DNA of 64,000 bases from Paenibacillus cremeus (GTDB lineage Bacteria; Bacillota; Bacilli; Paenibacillales; NBRC-103111): the NCBI RefSeq assembly GCF_007786445.1, contig NZ_VNJI01000005.1, positions 124,001 through 188,000 on the forward strand, in the 5' to 3' direction. The stretch's first letter is position 1. Each line of letters opens with the position of its first letter. The notes under the pieces are model-generated. The model ran no database searches. It was not told the DNA's origin and was given only the letters and a program-made list of their open reading frames with translations. Positions 35,255 through 43,926 of the stretch are shown here, piece by piece. The translations under genes and the position numbers were made by a program.

Positions 35255-36724
35255 TTACAACCTGCTAATCGCGAGAAACCGTCCGTAAGCGTCGTTCCAT
35301 ACGTTCGCTTGTTCCGGCTCATAGCCCGCTACCGGGAACGATTCCCGAATCGCGCGCCGCGCTTCCCAAATATCCTTGAACTCGCCCGACGCCATCCATT
35401 GCACGGCGAGGTTGCCAAGTGCACTGCCTTCCGCGGGTCCAGCCCATACCGGCTTGCCAATGGCGTTGGCAGTCCATTGGCACAGCAAGGTGTTGTGGAT
35501 GCCTCCTCCCACCATATGCAGACCGTCGAACGCTTTGCCGGACAGCTCCTCGGTCAGCTCGAGCACGTAGCGATATTTCAAAGCCAAGCTCTCCATAATG
35601 CTGCGGACAATACCGCCCGCATCCTCTGGAGGGGTCTGGCCGGTGCGCTTAGCATACTCGCGGATTCGCGAAGGCATATCTCCCGGATGCAGGAACGTCG
35701 GATCGTCCGGATCAAACAGCATGGCAAAAGGCTGAGCAGCTTCCGCAAGCTTTACCAATTCAGAGAACGAATACGTCACGCCCGCCTTCTCCCACTCGCG
35801 CCGGCTCTCCTGCAAAATCCACAATCCCATGATGTTCTTGAGCAGACGATACGTCCCTGCTACTCCGCCTTCATTGGTAAAATTGTACTTTTGAGCCGCC
35901 TCGTTAATGACCGGCTGGTCAACCTCCGTACCTAACAGCGACCACGTTCCGCAGCTCAGGTAAGCAAACGAGCGATCCAGTGCCGGCACCGCGGCTACGG
36001 CCGAGCCGGTATCATGCTCGGCTACAGCGTAGACCGGAATGGCGCCGATGCCCAGCTCCTCCATCACCGAGGCCCGAATTCGGCCTGCCGCAGCCCCTGG
36101 TTGAAGCACCTGGCCGAACCAGCTCTCAGAGAGACCCAGCTTGCGAATCAGCTCCGCGTCCCATCCGCCGCTCAGCGGGTTATACAGCTGCGTCGTCGTC
36201 GCATTGGAAAACTCGTTGTACATTTCCCCGGTCAAGAAATAACGGAGCAAGTCCGGAATCATGAGAAACTTCGCATCCGGCTGCAGCCGCTGAGAATTCG
36301 CCTGCTTCAGGGCATACAGCTGGAAAATCGTATTAAACGGAAGAAACTGAATGCCCGTGCGAGCAAACACTTCAGCTGCCGGCACGTCCTTGAACAGCTT
36401 CTCCATCATATCGTCCGTATGGCGGTCACGGTAATGATACGGGTTGCCGAGCAGCTCACCGTCTGCGCCGATCATGCCGAAGTCGACGGCCCAGGAATCG
36501 ATGCCGATGCTGGCCGGTTCGATTCCTGCATGCTTGGCTTTCAGCAGCCCCTGCTTAATCTCATGGTACAGCCGGAGAATATCCCAGTGCAGGCGGTCTC
36601 CGACCGGCACGGGATCGTTCGGAAACCGGTGCAGCTCTTCCGTTTCGATCCGGCTGCCGTTCAGCCGGCCCAGAATCGCCCGGCCGCTGCTCGCCCCGAG
36701 ATCGAATGCAATGATTTGCGACAA
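35255..36724 (-). CDS. rhaB: rhamnulokinase
   Basis: This cytoplasmic kinase phosphorylates L-rhamnulose with ATP. 489 residues, FGGY fold: N-terminal phosphate-binding DLGASSGRAILG, the GIDSWAVDFG segment with the catalytic Asp, EHDTGSAVAAVP, and the C-terminal ATP site GGGIHNTLLCQWTANA. It is last gene of the rhamnose unit, after the isomerase. The product goes to the aldolase RhaEW upstream. Confidence 0.96.
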   Translation of the reverse strand: MSQIIAFDLGASSGRAILGRLNGSRIETEELHRFPNDPVPVGDRLHWDILRLYHEIKQGLLKAKHAGIEPASIGIDSWAVDFGMIGADGELLGNPYHYRDRHTDDMMEKLFKDVPAAEVFARTGIQFLPFNTIFQLYALKQANSQRLQPDAKFLMIPDLLRYFLTGEMYNEFSNATTTQLYNPLSGGWDAELIRKLGLSESWFGQVLQPGAAAGRIRASVMEELGIGAIPVYAVAEHDTGSAVAAVPALDRSFAYLSCGTWSLLGTEVDQPVINEAAQKYNFTNEGGVAGTYRLLKNIMGLWILQESRREWEKAGVTYSFSELVKLAEAAQPFAMLFDPDDPTFLHPGDMPSRIREYAKRTGQTPPEDAGGIVRSIMESLALKYRYVLELTEELSGKAFDGLHMVGGGIHNTLLCQWTANAIGKPVWAGPAEGSALGNLAVQWMASGEFKDIWEARRAIRESFPVAGYEPEQANVWNDAYGRFLAISRL

Positions 36725-36816
36725 AGTGAAAACCTCCTCGGAAAGTGGATTGACATGAACGAGATATTGCCGGTTAGGTGGTGGTTAACCAACACTTAAC
36801 CGGCAACGAATGAGCC

Positions 36817-38079
36817 TTAACCGCGCTTGGTCAGCACTTCCCGCTCGTATTGCTTCACTTGTGCAATCCACTCTTCGCGAACCGGAACGCCTTGCTTAGC
36901 GCAATAGTAGTCCCAAATCGCTCCGAACGGATATGTTTTGAACTCTTCGGTCAGCGCCAGGCGCGTCGTGTAGTCGCCTTCCAGTTCCGCTTGCTTCAGT
37001 GCATCTACCGGTTCGAGCATCGCTTTCAGCAGCGCTTTGATCGTGTTGCGGGTACCGATGACCCAAGCCGCTACACGGTTGATACTAGCATCAAAGAAGT
37101 CTAGACCAATGTGTGTCGTGCCAAGCAGATCATGACGAACCAGCTCGCGGCCGATGTCGATCAGCTCGTCGTCGAGCACAACTACGTGATCGCTGTCCCA
37201 ACGCATAGGGCGGCTCACGTGAAGCAGAATGCCGTCCGAGAACAGTGCCAGCGAAGACAGCTTGTTGGAAATCACTTCTGTCGGATGGAAATGGCCGGCA
37301 TCCAGACAGATCAGCTTGTTATTTTGAATGCCATAGCCCATATAAAATTCATGGGAGCCGACTACGTAGGCTTCCGAGCCAAGGCCGAACAGCTTGCTTT
37401 CGACCGCGTCCAGGTTGTGAGCCGGGTTAAGCGGCTCTTCGAACACTTCGTCCAGCGATTCCTTGAGGCGCTTGCGCGGCGCCATCCGGTCCACCGGCGT
37501 ATCCTTGAAGCCATCCGGAACCCAAACGTTCGTTACGCACGTTTGGCCGAGCTGCTCTCCGAAGTAAGCGCCGATTTTACGCGAAGCCTTGCAGTGGTCG
37601 ATCCAGAACTTGCGAATTTCCGGATCCGGATGGCTCAGCGTGAAGCCGTCCTTGGAATTCTCATGAGAGAAGCAGGTCGGGTTGAAATCCAGCCCGAGAC
37701 CTTGCTCCTTCGCCCAGTTGACCCAGCCTTGAAAATGCTTTGGCTCCAGCTGATCCAGCTCGACCTTCTCGTTCGTGTCGGCATAGATCGCATGCAGGTT
37801 GACCTTGTGCTTACCCGGGATCAAGGCGAATGCCTTCTCCAAGTCCGCGCGAAGCTCATCCGGTGTGCGAGCCGCACCCGGATAAGAACCGGTGACAGAA
37901 ATGCCCCCGGTCAGCTCCTGGTCGCGGTTCAAAAATCCGCGCACGTCATCGCCTTGCCAGCAGTGCATGGAAATTTTAATCTGCGCCAGCTTCTCCAGCG
38001 CTTTGTCTACATCGATGCCGTACTGGGCATATTGCTGCTTAGCAGCTTCATAATTGAGTTCGATATTGGACTGGGTCAT
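36817..38079 (-). CDS. rhaA: L-rhamnose isomerase
   Basis: This cytoplasmic metal-dependent isomerase converts L-rhamnose to L-rhamnulose. 420 residues, TIM barrel: [15 protein letters not shown] near residue 40, [30 protein letters not shown] and the metal ligands in [11 protein letters not shown] and the later [15 protein letters not shown]. It lies between rhaEW and rhaB in the usual catabolic order. The ribosome binding site is GGAGGGGG before ATG 38079. Confidence 0.97.
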   Translation of the reverse strand: MTQSNIELNYEAAKQQYAQYGIDVDKALEKLAQIKISMHCWQGDDVRGFLNRDQELTGGISVTGSYPGAARTPDELRADLEKAFALIPGKHKVNLHAIYADTNEKVELDQLEPKHFQGWVNWAKEQGLGLDFNPTCFSHENSKDGFTLSHPDPEIRKFWIDHCKASRKIGAYFGEQLGQTCVTNVWVPDGFKDTPVDRMAPRKRLKESLDEVFEEPLNPAHNLDAVESKLFGLGSEAYVVGSHEFYMGYGIQNNKLICLDAGHFHPTEVISNKLSSLALFSDGILLHVSRPMRWDSDHVVVLDDELIDIGRELVRHDLLGTTHIGLDFFDASINRVAAWVIGTRNTIKALLKAMLEPVDALKQAELEGDYTTRLALTEEFKTYPFGAIWDYYCAKQGVPVREEWIAQVKQYEREVLTKRG

Positions 38080-38130
38080 GGTGATGCCCCCTCCTTGGAT
38101 TTTAACTAATAGTATATGAATAAGTTCGTC

Positions 38131-40200
38131 TTAGCGGGTGAATGCTGCCGGTACGCCGCCGTCGATCGTGAGCATGCAGCCGGTCGTTTTATCCGATTTG
38201 GAAGAAGCGAAGAAAGCAACGCCCTCTGCGATATCGCGCGGATAAATGTTAACGAGCAGCGTAGTACGCTTGCGGTAGTATTCTTCCAGCTGATCCGGTT
38301 CAATACCGTAGGCCGCTGCGCGCTCATTGCGCCAGTTGCCGTTCCAGATCGCAGAGCCTTGAAGAATGGCGTCAGGAAGGATCGTGTTCACGCGGATGCC
38401 GAACTCGCCGCCTTCTGCTGCGATGCAGCGTGCAAGGTGTGCTTCCAGCGCTTTGGCTGCACTGTACGCGCTCGCGCTCTTGCCAGCGTAGACGGAGTTC
38501 TTGGAGCCGATGAACACCATGTTTCCGCCGATGCCTTGCTGCTTCATAATTTTGAACGCCTCGCGCGCTACCAGGAAGTAGCCTGTACCAAGCACGTTCA
38601 TGTTCAGGTTCCATTCTTTCAGCGACGTTTGGTCAAACGGACTGGAAGTGGCAAGACCTGCATTGTTGACGATGATATCCACGCCGCCGTAGTTCAATAT
38701 AGCTTCGGCGTAAGCCGATAGAATAGCGGCTTCGTCCGTTACGTCCATTTTAACCGCCAGCGCACGGTGGGCACCGTACTTCTCATTGATATCGGCAGCT
38801 ACCTTCTGAGCGCCTTCCAAGTTCAGGTCAGCCAGAACGACATGTGCGCCTTCGGATACGAGGCGGCGAGCCGTCTCACTACCGATACCGCCAGCGCCAC
38901 CGGTGATCAGAGCCACCTTGCGGGAGAACTCAGCTTCTGCAGGAGCCAAAGACAGCTTGTAAAGCTCAAGCGGCCAGTACTCCACATTGTAAGACTCGTT
39001 CTCGCTGAGCGATACGAATTGACCCAGCGCCGTTGCGCCGCGCATTACTGCGATCGCGCGATGGTACAATGCACCGCTGACTTGCGACAATGCCCAGCTC
39101 TTGCCCGTGTTGATCATACCAACGCCTGGAATCAGGATGACGCGAGGAGCAGCTTCGAACATGACGTCGCCCTCGTTCTTGTTACGCTCGAAGTATGCTT
39201 TATACTGCTCTTTATATGCAGCTACGCCTTCTGCGAGCTTGGCTTTCAAGCCTTCAACATCGTCAGCGTTCGGTGTCCAGTCGATGAAGAGAGGAACAAC
39301 CTTTGTATGCACCAGGTGGTCAGGGCATGCTGCGCCAACCTGGGACAGCTTCGGCGAATCGATCCCGCCAACAAACGCGAGCACATCCGCTTGGTCGTCG
39401 AAGGACAGAATCGCTTTCTTAGCGTCGGATACCGCACCGCGGATCGTCGGCATGACTTGCGATGCGATGCTGCGGCGGACTTCTTCAGGCAATGCTGCAT
39501 GCTTGCGGCCGCCGAACAGGCGCTCTTCGTTCACGCGAGCTTCGATGAAGGCTTCCGCTTCGTTGATGATTTTGATTGTTTGCGCGTAGCAAGCTTCGGA
39601 AGTTTCTCCCCATGTTACCAGACCATGCTTCTCCATCAGAACGAGTTCTGCTTTTGGATTCGCCAGAACGCCTTCTGCGATCATTTTGGACAAGGTGAAG
39701 CCAGGACGTACATAAGGAACCCAGACGAAACGGTCGCCGTAAATTTCCTTCGCAAGTGCTTTACCGTTATCTGCGCAGCAAAGGCTGATGATCGCATCCG
39801 GATGCGTATGGTCTACATGCTTGAATGGAAGAAACGCGTGAAGCAGCGTTTCAATCGATGCCCGCGGATGCTTAGCGTCGATCATCGTGTGGCCGAGGTA
39901 AGCAACCATTTCTTCATCCGTCATGGATTCGCGCTCAAACAGCGGACGAATATCTTCCATGCGAAGACCTGTGAAGTTGCCGGCTTTCATCGAACCGAGG
40001 TCGGAGCCGCTGCCTTTAACGTACATGACTTCAACATCGCGGCCGCGGAAATCCTGCACAACCGTCTTAGTCGATGTATTGCCGCCAAAGATGTTGCAGA
40101 CACGGCGATCCGCGCCGATAATATTAGAACGATAAACGAGCTGATCCAGTCCGTTTTGCAGTTGATCCGCTTTTGAAGAATCCCAAAGACTTTGTACCAT
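38131..40200 (-). CDS. rhaEW: bifunctional rhamnulose-1-phosphate aldolase / lactaldehyde dehydrogenase
   Basis: 689 residues, two joined enzymes. Residues 1 to about 400 are a class II aldolase (VRPGFTLSKMIAEG, EKHGLVTWGETSEACY) that splits rhamnulose 1-phosphate into dihydroxyacetone phosphate and lactaldehyde. Residues about 430-689 are a short-chain dehydrogenase (TGGAGGIGSETARRL, NNAG, YSAAKALEAHL) that acts on lactaldehyde. This fusion is the standard Bacillus/Paenibacillus form. GGAGG before ATG 40200 fixes the start; the longer frame to 40284 is promoter DNA. Confidence 0.95.
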   Translation of the reverse strand: MVQSLWDSSKADQLQNGLDQLVYRSNIIGADRRVCNIFGGNTSTKTVVQDFRGRDVEVMYVKGSGSDLGSMKAGNFTGLRMEDIRPLFERESMTDEEMVAYLGHTMIDAKHPRASIETLLHAFLPFKHVDHTHPDAIISLCCADNGKALAKEIYGDRFVWVPYVRPGFTLSKMIAEGVLANPKAELVLMEKHGLVTWGETSEACYAQTIKIINEAEAFIEARVNEERLFGGRKHAALPEEVRRSIASQVMPTIRGAVSDAKKAILSFDDQADVLAFVGGIDSPKLSQVGAACPDHLVHTKVVPLFIDWTPNADDVEGLKAKLAEGVAAYKEQYKAYFERNKNEGDVMFEAAPRVILIPGVGMINTGKSWALSQVSGALYHRAIAVMRGATALGQFVSLSENESYNVEYWPLELYKLSLAPAEAEFSRKVALITGGAGGIGSETARRLVSEGAHVVLADLNLEGAQKVAADINEKYGAHRALAVKMDVTDEAAILSAYAEAILNYGGVDIIVNNAGLATSSPFDQTSLKEWNLNMNVLGTGYFLVAREAFKIMKQQGIGGNMVFIGSKNSVYAGKSASAYSAAKALEAHLARCIAAEGGEFGIRVNTILPDAILQGSAIWNGNWRNERAAAYGIEPDQLEEYYRKRTTLLVNIYPRDIAEGVAFFASSKSDKTTGCMLTIDGGVPAAFTR

Positions 40201-40205
40201 TGTTT

Positions 40206-40280
40206 TGTTTACCTCCGATTTATTTTGTTTCTGTCTGTTTTTGATGATACCACATCTGTTTGAATTTGAATATACAAATC
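40206..40280 (-). promoter_or_regulatory. promoter region of the rhaEW-rhaA-rhaB operon
   Basis: Between the GH28 gene and rhaEW the minus strand has an AT-rich stretch with a direct repeat TTCAAATTCAAA and a -10-like TATCAT at a suitable distance before the ribosome binding site. The -35 match is weak, which suggests an activator. No rhamnose repressor gene is in the window. Confidence 0.4.
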
Positions 40281-40310
40281 CCAAAAAAACAAACCTTTAT
40301 ATTCGCCCGT

Positions 40311-41846
40311 TTAACCTTGGATCGATTTTGCTTCTTTTAACAGCACCGGAGTCGCTGCATTCGTGAAATTGTTGCCCTCCAGGGTGCAATCCTTCGAATC
40401 CACCTCATCCAGCAGCAAAAACACACTGGTTCCCGGCAGCGCCTTCGTACGTTCGATGCAAAGACCCTGCACGCGCTTCAATTCCATCACGCTTAACTGC
40501 TCCTGCGCCGGCAAGCCCTTAAAGCCTCGGATGTGCAAATCCTCCAGCTGCTCGCCGTACAGTGCGTTCGACCAGTTGGCATTGCGCTCCTCAGCCCACT
40601 TCACTTCCACGTCGCTAAGCGTAACGTCTTTGGCGTTCCGCAGGAAAATCGCCGGGATATGGTGCGGGAACACCCCGCGCGGCGATGGCTGGGTGTCGAA
40701 GACGCCTCCTGGGTAGCCGCTTTTCACACGCATGGTCATTTTCACATTGCTCAGCGAAATGCCCTCCAGCTTCTGCTCCTCGAAGCCCTCCAAATAAATG
40801 CAGCCCTCCGATTCGATCAGCAGCTGGTCAAAACGAATGTTCCGGATCGTTCCGGGTGCCACGGCATTCGGAGTGTTTCTCCGTTCGGCCGTCATAAAGA
40901 TCGGCTCGGACTTACCCCACCAGCGCAGCGTACGCTTGATTTCGTCTTCGTTGCTGAACAATCTCGTTTCGATGATCAAGTTGGAGAACAGCATGTTTTC
41001 CATCGTCGCCCCGTCACGAACCCAAATCCCCACACCACGGTTGGAGTTGCGAATTACGCAGTTGGTCACAACGATATTGCGGATGTCGGCGTGCGTTTCC
41101 GTACCGATTTTGATGGCGGAATCATGCGATTGCAGAGTGCAGTTAGTGACCGTGATGTTCTCGCAGCCTCCGTACCGCTCGGCTCCGTACTTGGTTGTTT
41201 TGATGACAATGCAGTCGTCACCCGTTTCAATATGGCAGTTCGAGATATGGACATCCTTGCAGCTGTCCGGATCGATCCCGTCGTTATTCGGCCCGCGCAC
41301 CTGTCCGAGAATTTTCACGCCGTCCACGGTTACCTGATTGCAACCTGTCATATGCATGCCCCAAGAGGAAGCCTGGTACAAGGTCACATCGCGAAAAACA
41401 ACATTCGTGCAGCCCTCAAAATCCATCATCTTCGGACGGAAGCCGCCCAAAGGCTGCAGTACATAGTCGCTAACGCCGTCCTCCGGCTCTAGAAATTGCG
41501 AGCCTCTGCCGTCAATCGTTCCAAGCCCGGTAATGGCAATGTTCTTGGCATGTCTAGCGCAAACCAGCGCCTGGCTGCCCTGTCCCTCGCTAAGCTCCAG
41601 CCCTTCCGCGCCCTCCGGAGCGGTGAAATCCGACTCTTTCATGCTGCTGACGATGCGCGCCGCCGGGGTCAGGTGCAGCTCGACGTACGAACGGAGCATG
41701 ATCGTGCCGGAGACGTAATTTCCTTTCGGGACGACCACCGTGCCCCCGCCTTGCGCTGCGCAGTGATCGATGGCATTTTGAATGGCTGCCGTATTCACCG
41801 TCACGCCATCGTCTACCGCTCCGAATTCCACAATATTTACGATCAT
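40311..41846 (-). CDS. glycoside hydrolase family 28 protein (pectin side-chain hydrolase)
   Basis: 511 residues, right-handed parallel beta-helix. It opens with the GH28 start (FGAVDDGVTVNTAAIQNAID). The catalytic region has NNDGIDPDSC and TGDDCIVIKT (the three Asp residues), then SAIKIGTETHADIRNI. The usual GHG is absent (GTET), as in the rhamnogalacturonan and exo-acting subgroups. No signal peptide, so it works on imported oligomers. Its ATG overlaps the stop of the upstream 230-residue gene (ATGA). Confidence 0.9.
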   Translation of the reverse strand: MIVNIVEFGAVDDGVTVNTAAIQNAIDHCAAQGGGTVVVPKGNYVSGTIMLRSYVELHLTPAARIVSSMKESDFTAPEGAEGLELSEGQGSQALVCARHAKNIAITGLGTIDGRGSQFLEPEDGVSDYVLQPLGGFRPKMMDFEGCTNVVFRDVTLYQASSWGMHMTGCNQVTVDGVKILGQVRGPNNDGIDPDSCKDVHISNCHIETGDDCIVIKTTKYGAERYGGCENITVTNCTLQSHDSAIKIGTETHADIRNIVVTNCVIRNSNRGVGIWVRDGATMENMLFSNLIIETRLFSNEDEIKRTLRWWGKSEPIFMTAERRNTPNAVAPGTIRNIRFDQLLIESEGCIYLEGFEEQKLEGISLSNVKMTMRVKSGYPGGVFDTQPSPRGVFPHHIPAIFLRNAKDVTLSDVEVKWAEERNANWSNALYGEQLEDLHIRGFKGLPAQEQLSVMELKRVQGLCIERTKALPGTSVFLLLDEVDSKDCTLEGNNFTNAATPVLLKEAKSIQG

Positions 41847-42535
41847 GACTCATTCTCCTTATGTTGTACCAATGATGGGTTCAAATCTCCGATATAATAG
41901 GCGAAAACGGGCTCGATCTGCTTGAAATACAAGTACCCGTCATCCTCCCAAGGCTGAAAATGCAAATCCATCCGCGAGTCGGCCCAGTTCTCCGGCGTGC
42001 CTTTTGTGCTTAAACGTCCCGGAACGACCGGTGGCTCCATCACCTTCGGAAACTCCTGATAGCCGAACAGCAAATTTTCGTGCATCGCGATGATCTCATA
42101 CTTTTCGCCTGGGAACGCCCGCTCCTCCTGCAGCTGGTAATGATAATAAATGTAGCTGCTCATCATCTCCGGCTTCAATTGGGCAACACGCCCCGCCCGC
42201 TTCTCGACCGGCTGCTTTCTCAGCCAATGCTCCTTGCTCGCCGGTTCGTTAAAATGGAAGACGTCGATCATGCGAATCCATTTGCGCGGCTCCGCTTGTC
42301 CAGGCCAGTCGGTCAAAAAGGGCATCGCTGCCCCAGCAACCTCATCAGGTGCGATCTCGCGCTCCATGGTCTCATAATAGAGAAACAAGCTGTTTCTCCA
42401 TATAAAAGCCGCCGCGGTCATCAGCTCCCCCTGCTCTACGAGCCGAAGGGCCTGTTCGCTCTCTTGAAGCGCTTGAATGCCTGCCTCTTGCTGCCCCTTG
42501 CTCCATACGCCCCGGTAAATCCATCTTTGGATCAT
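41843..42535 (-). CDS. unknown protein coupled between two GH28 genes
   Basis: 230 residues from ATG 42535, with GGAGG about 10 bases upstream; the longer frame lies inside the neighbour. I recognise no family. It is soluble, rich in aromatic residues (WRNSLFLYYETMEREI, YIYYHYQLQEER) and ends with a segment around LHFQPWEDDGYLYFKQIEP; the N-terminal third is helical. Both ends overlap neighbouring genes by ATGA, so it is made with the two GH28 enzymes and should act in the same pathway, perhaps as an enzyme on a rare pectin residue (inference). Confidence 0.8.
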   Translation of the reverse strand: MIQRWIYRGVWSKGQQEAGIQALQESEQALRLVEQGELMTAAAFIWRNSLFLYYETMEREIAPDEVAGAAMPFLTDWPGQAEPRKWIRMIDVFHFNEPASKEHWLRKQPVEKRAGRVAQLKPEMMSSYIYYHYQLQEERAFPGEKYEIIAMHENLLFGYQEFPKVMEPPVVPGRLSTKGTPENWADSRMDLHFQPWEDDGYLYFKQIEPVFAYYIGDLNPSLVQHKENES

Positions 42536-43926
42536 TTGGCTGCTGCCTCCTTGATCGTCTCGAACACCGGCAGCTCCACATCGACGCAGTTCACCTGCTC
42601 TAGCTGAGCCGGATCTGCGGTACGAACGATCACCTGATTCATTTTCCAATCCCGCGCATGCGAGATAAAACCGGCCTGCTCTACCGTCATCTCGATGTTC
42701 GAGAACCGGATGCCTTCGATCGGCTGCTCCGGATACGCCTCCACCTCAAACGCTTTCGAAGGCAGCGCGTGCCCTCTTAAGCCGCTAGCGTCAGCATGAT
42801 CCAAGCTGTGAACCGTAACGTCCGAAATGTCGATATTGCGAAAATGAGGAATTCCAAGGGAAGGCGGCTCGACCTGCTCCGCCATCGTTTTCCAATGCTC
42901 GGGTACATCACCTGTATAGCCTTCCGGAATTTGCGCGTAGCTATAACTAGGATTCCAGTTGAGTAAGAAACTGAACGGGTTTCTAACCTTCGTCATGCGC
43001 ATGGAGCGGACGCGAATGTTCTCGATCAATCCGCCCCGGGTGCGGGCCGATTTTAGCCGGAACCCGTTTTCCGTACCGTGAGCGGTAATGTCGTGAATCT
43101 CCACGTTCCGAACGCCGCCCGACGTTTCACTGCCGATCGTAATGCCGCCGCCTCGGCCCATCTCGCAATGGCGGATAATGATATTTTCGCAAGGACGATT
43201 CACTCTCAAGCCGTCGGCATCCCGTCCCGCCTTGATGCAGAAATTATCGTCGTTGCAGTCCACGTAACACCGCTCGACCACGACATTCGTAGAGGAATCG
43301 ATATCGATCCCGTCCGTGCTCGGCCCTTCATTGCGTTCAATCCGCAGGTCGCTGACCGTCACTTGATCCGAGTAGCATATATGCACATTCCAAAACGGGG
43401 ACCGCAGGAACGTCAATCCGCTGATCGCGGTATGGGAGGAGTCGGATGCCAGCAGCAGGCGGGGCCGTTTGCAATCATAGTCCACTGCCCAGCGAAGACC
43501 TTGAGCCGTGTACGTTTTTCGCATGCCGCCGAGACGGTCCGTACCCCAATACTTGTGCCACCAATACTCGCCTTGACCGTCGACGATCCCTTCGCCGACG
43601 ATCTTGACGTGACTTTGACCCATCACATTCAAAAGCGCACTGTGCCATTCCATCTCAATGCCTGCTACCCGCGTCCAGATCGAAGGATACGCCTCTTCAC
43701 TTACGATGGCCCGGAGCATAGCCCCCTCGCCGATCTCCAGCTCGACATGCGATTTTAAGAATAAGGCCCCTGATAAATAAATGCCGCTGGATAAAATGAC
43801 GCGTCCGCCGCCATTAGCCGCCGCTTCCTCGATGGCCGTCTGGATTGCCTCCGTACATACGGTTTTTCCGTCGCCTTTGGCACCAAAGTGCTCTACGGGG
43901 TAGACGCTTCGTTGATTGTCGCTCAT
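42532..43926 (-). CDS. glycoside hydrolase family 28 protein
   Basis: 464 residues from ATG 43926 (GGGGAC 6 bases before; ATGA overlap with the GH105 stop). The beta-helix protein opens YPVEHFGAKGDGKTVCTEAI. Catalytic blocks are STDGIDIDSS, CNDDNFCIKAGRDADG and GGGITIGSETSGGVRNV. As in its partner there is no signal peptide and no classical GHG. Two different GH28 enzymes in one operon suggest distinct linkages in rhamnogalacturonan. Confidence 0.9.
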   Translation of the reverse strand: MSDNQRSVYPVEHFGAKGDGKTVCTEAIQTAIEEAAANGGGRVILSSGIYLSGALFLKSHVELEIGEGAMLRAIVSEEAYPSIWTRVAGIEMEWHSALLNVMGQSHVKIVGEGIVDGQGEYWWHKYWGTDRLGGMRKTYTAQGLRWAVDYDCKRPRLLLASDSSHTAISGLTFLRSPFWNVHICYSDQVTVSDLRIERNEGPSTDGIDIDSSTNVVVERCYVDCNDDNFCIKAGRDADGLRVNRPCENIIIRHCEMGRGGGITIGSETSGGVRNVEIHDITAHGTENGFRLKSARTRGGLIENIRVRSMRMTKVRNPFSFLLNWNPSYSYAQIPEGYTGDVPEHWKTMAEQVEPPSLGIPHFRNIDISDVTVHSLDHADASGLRGHALPSKAFEVEAYPEQPIEGIRFSNIEMTVEQAGFISHARDWKMNQVIVRTADPAQLEQVNCVDVELPVFETIKEAAAK

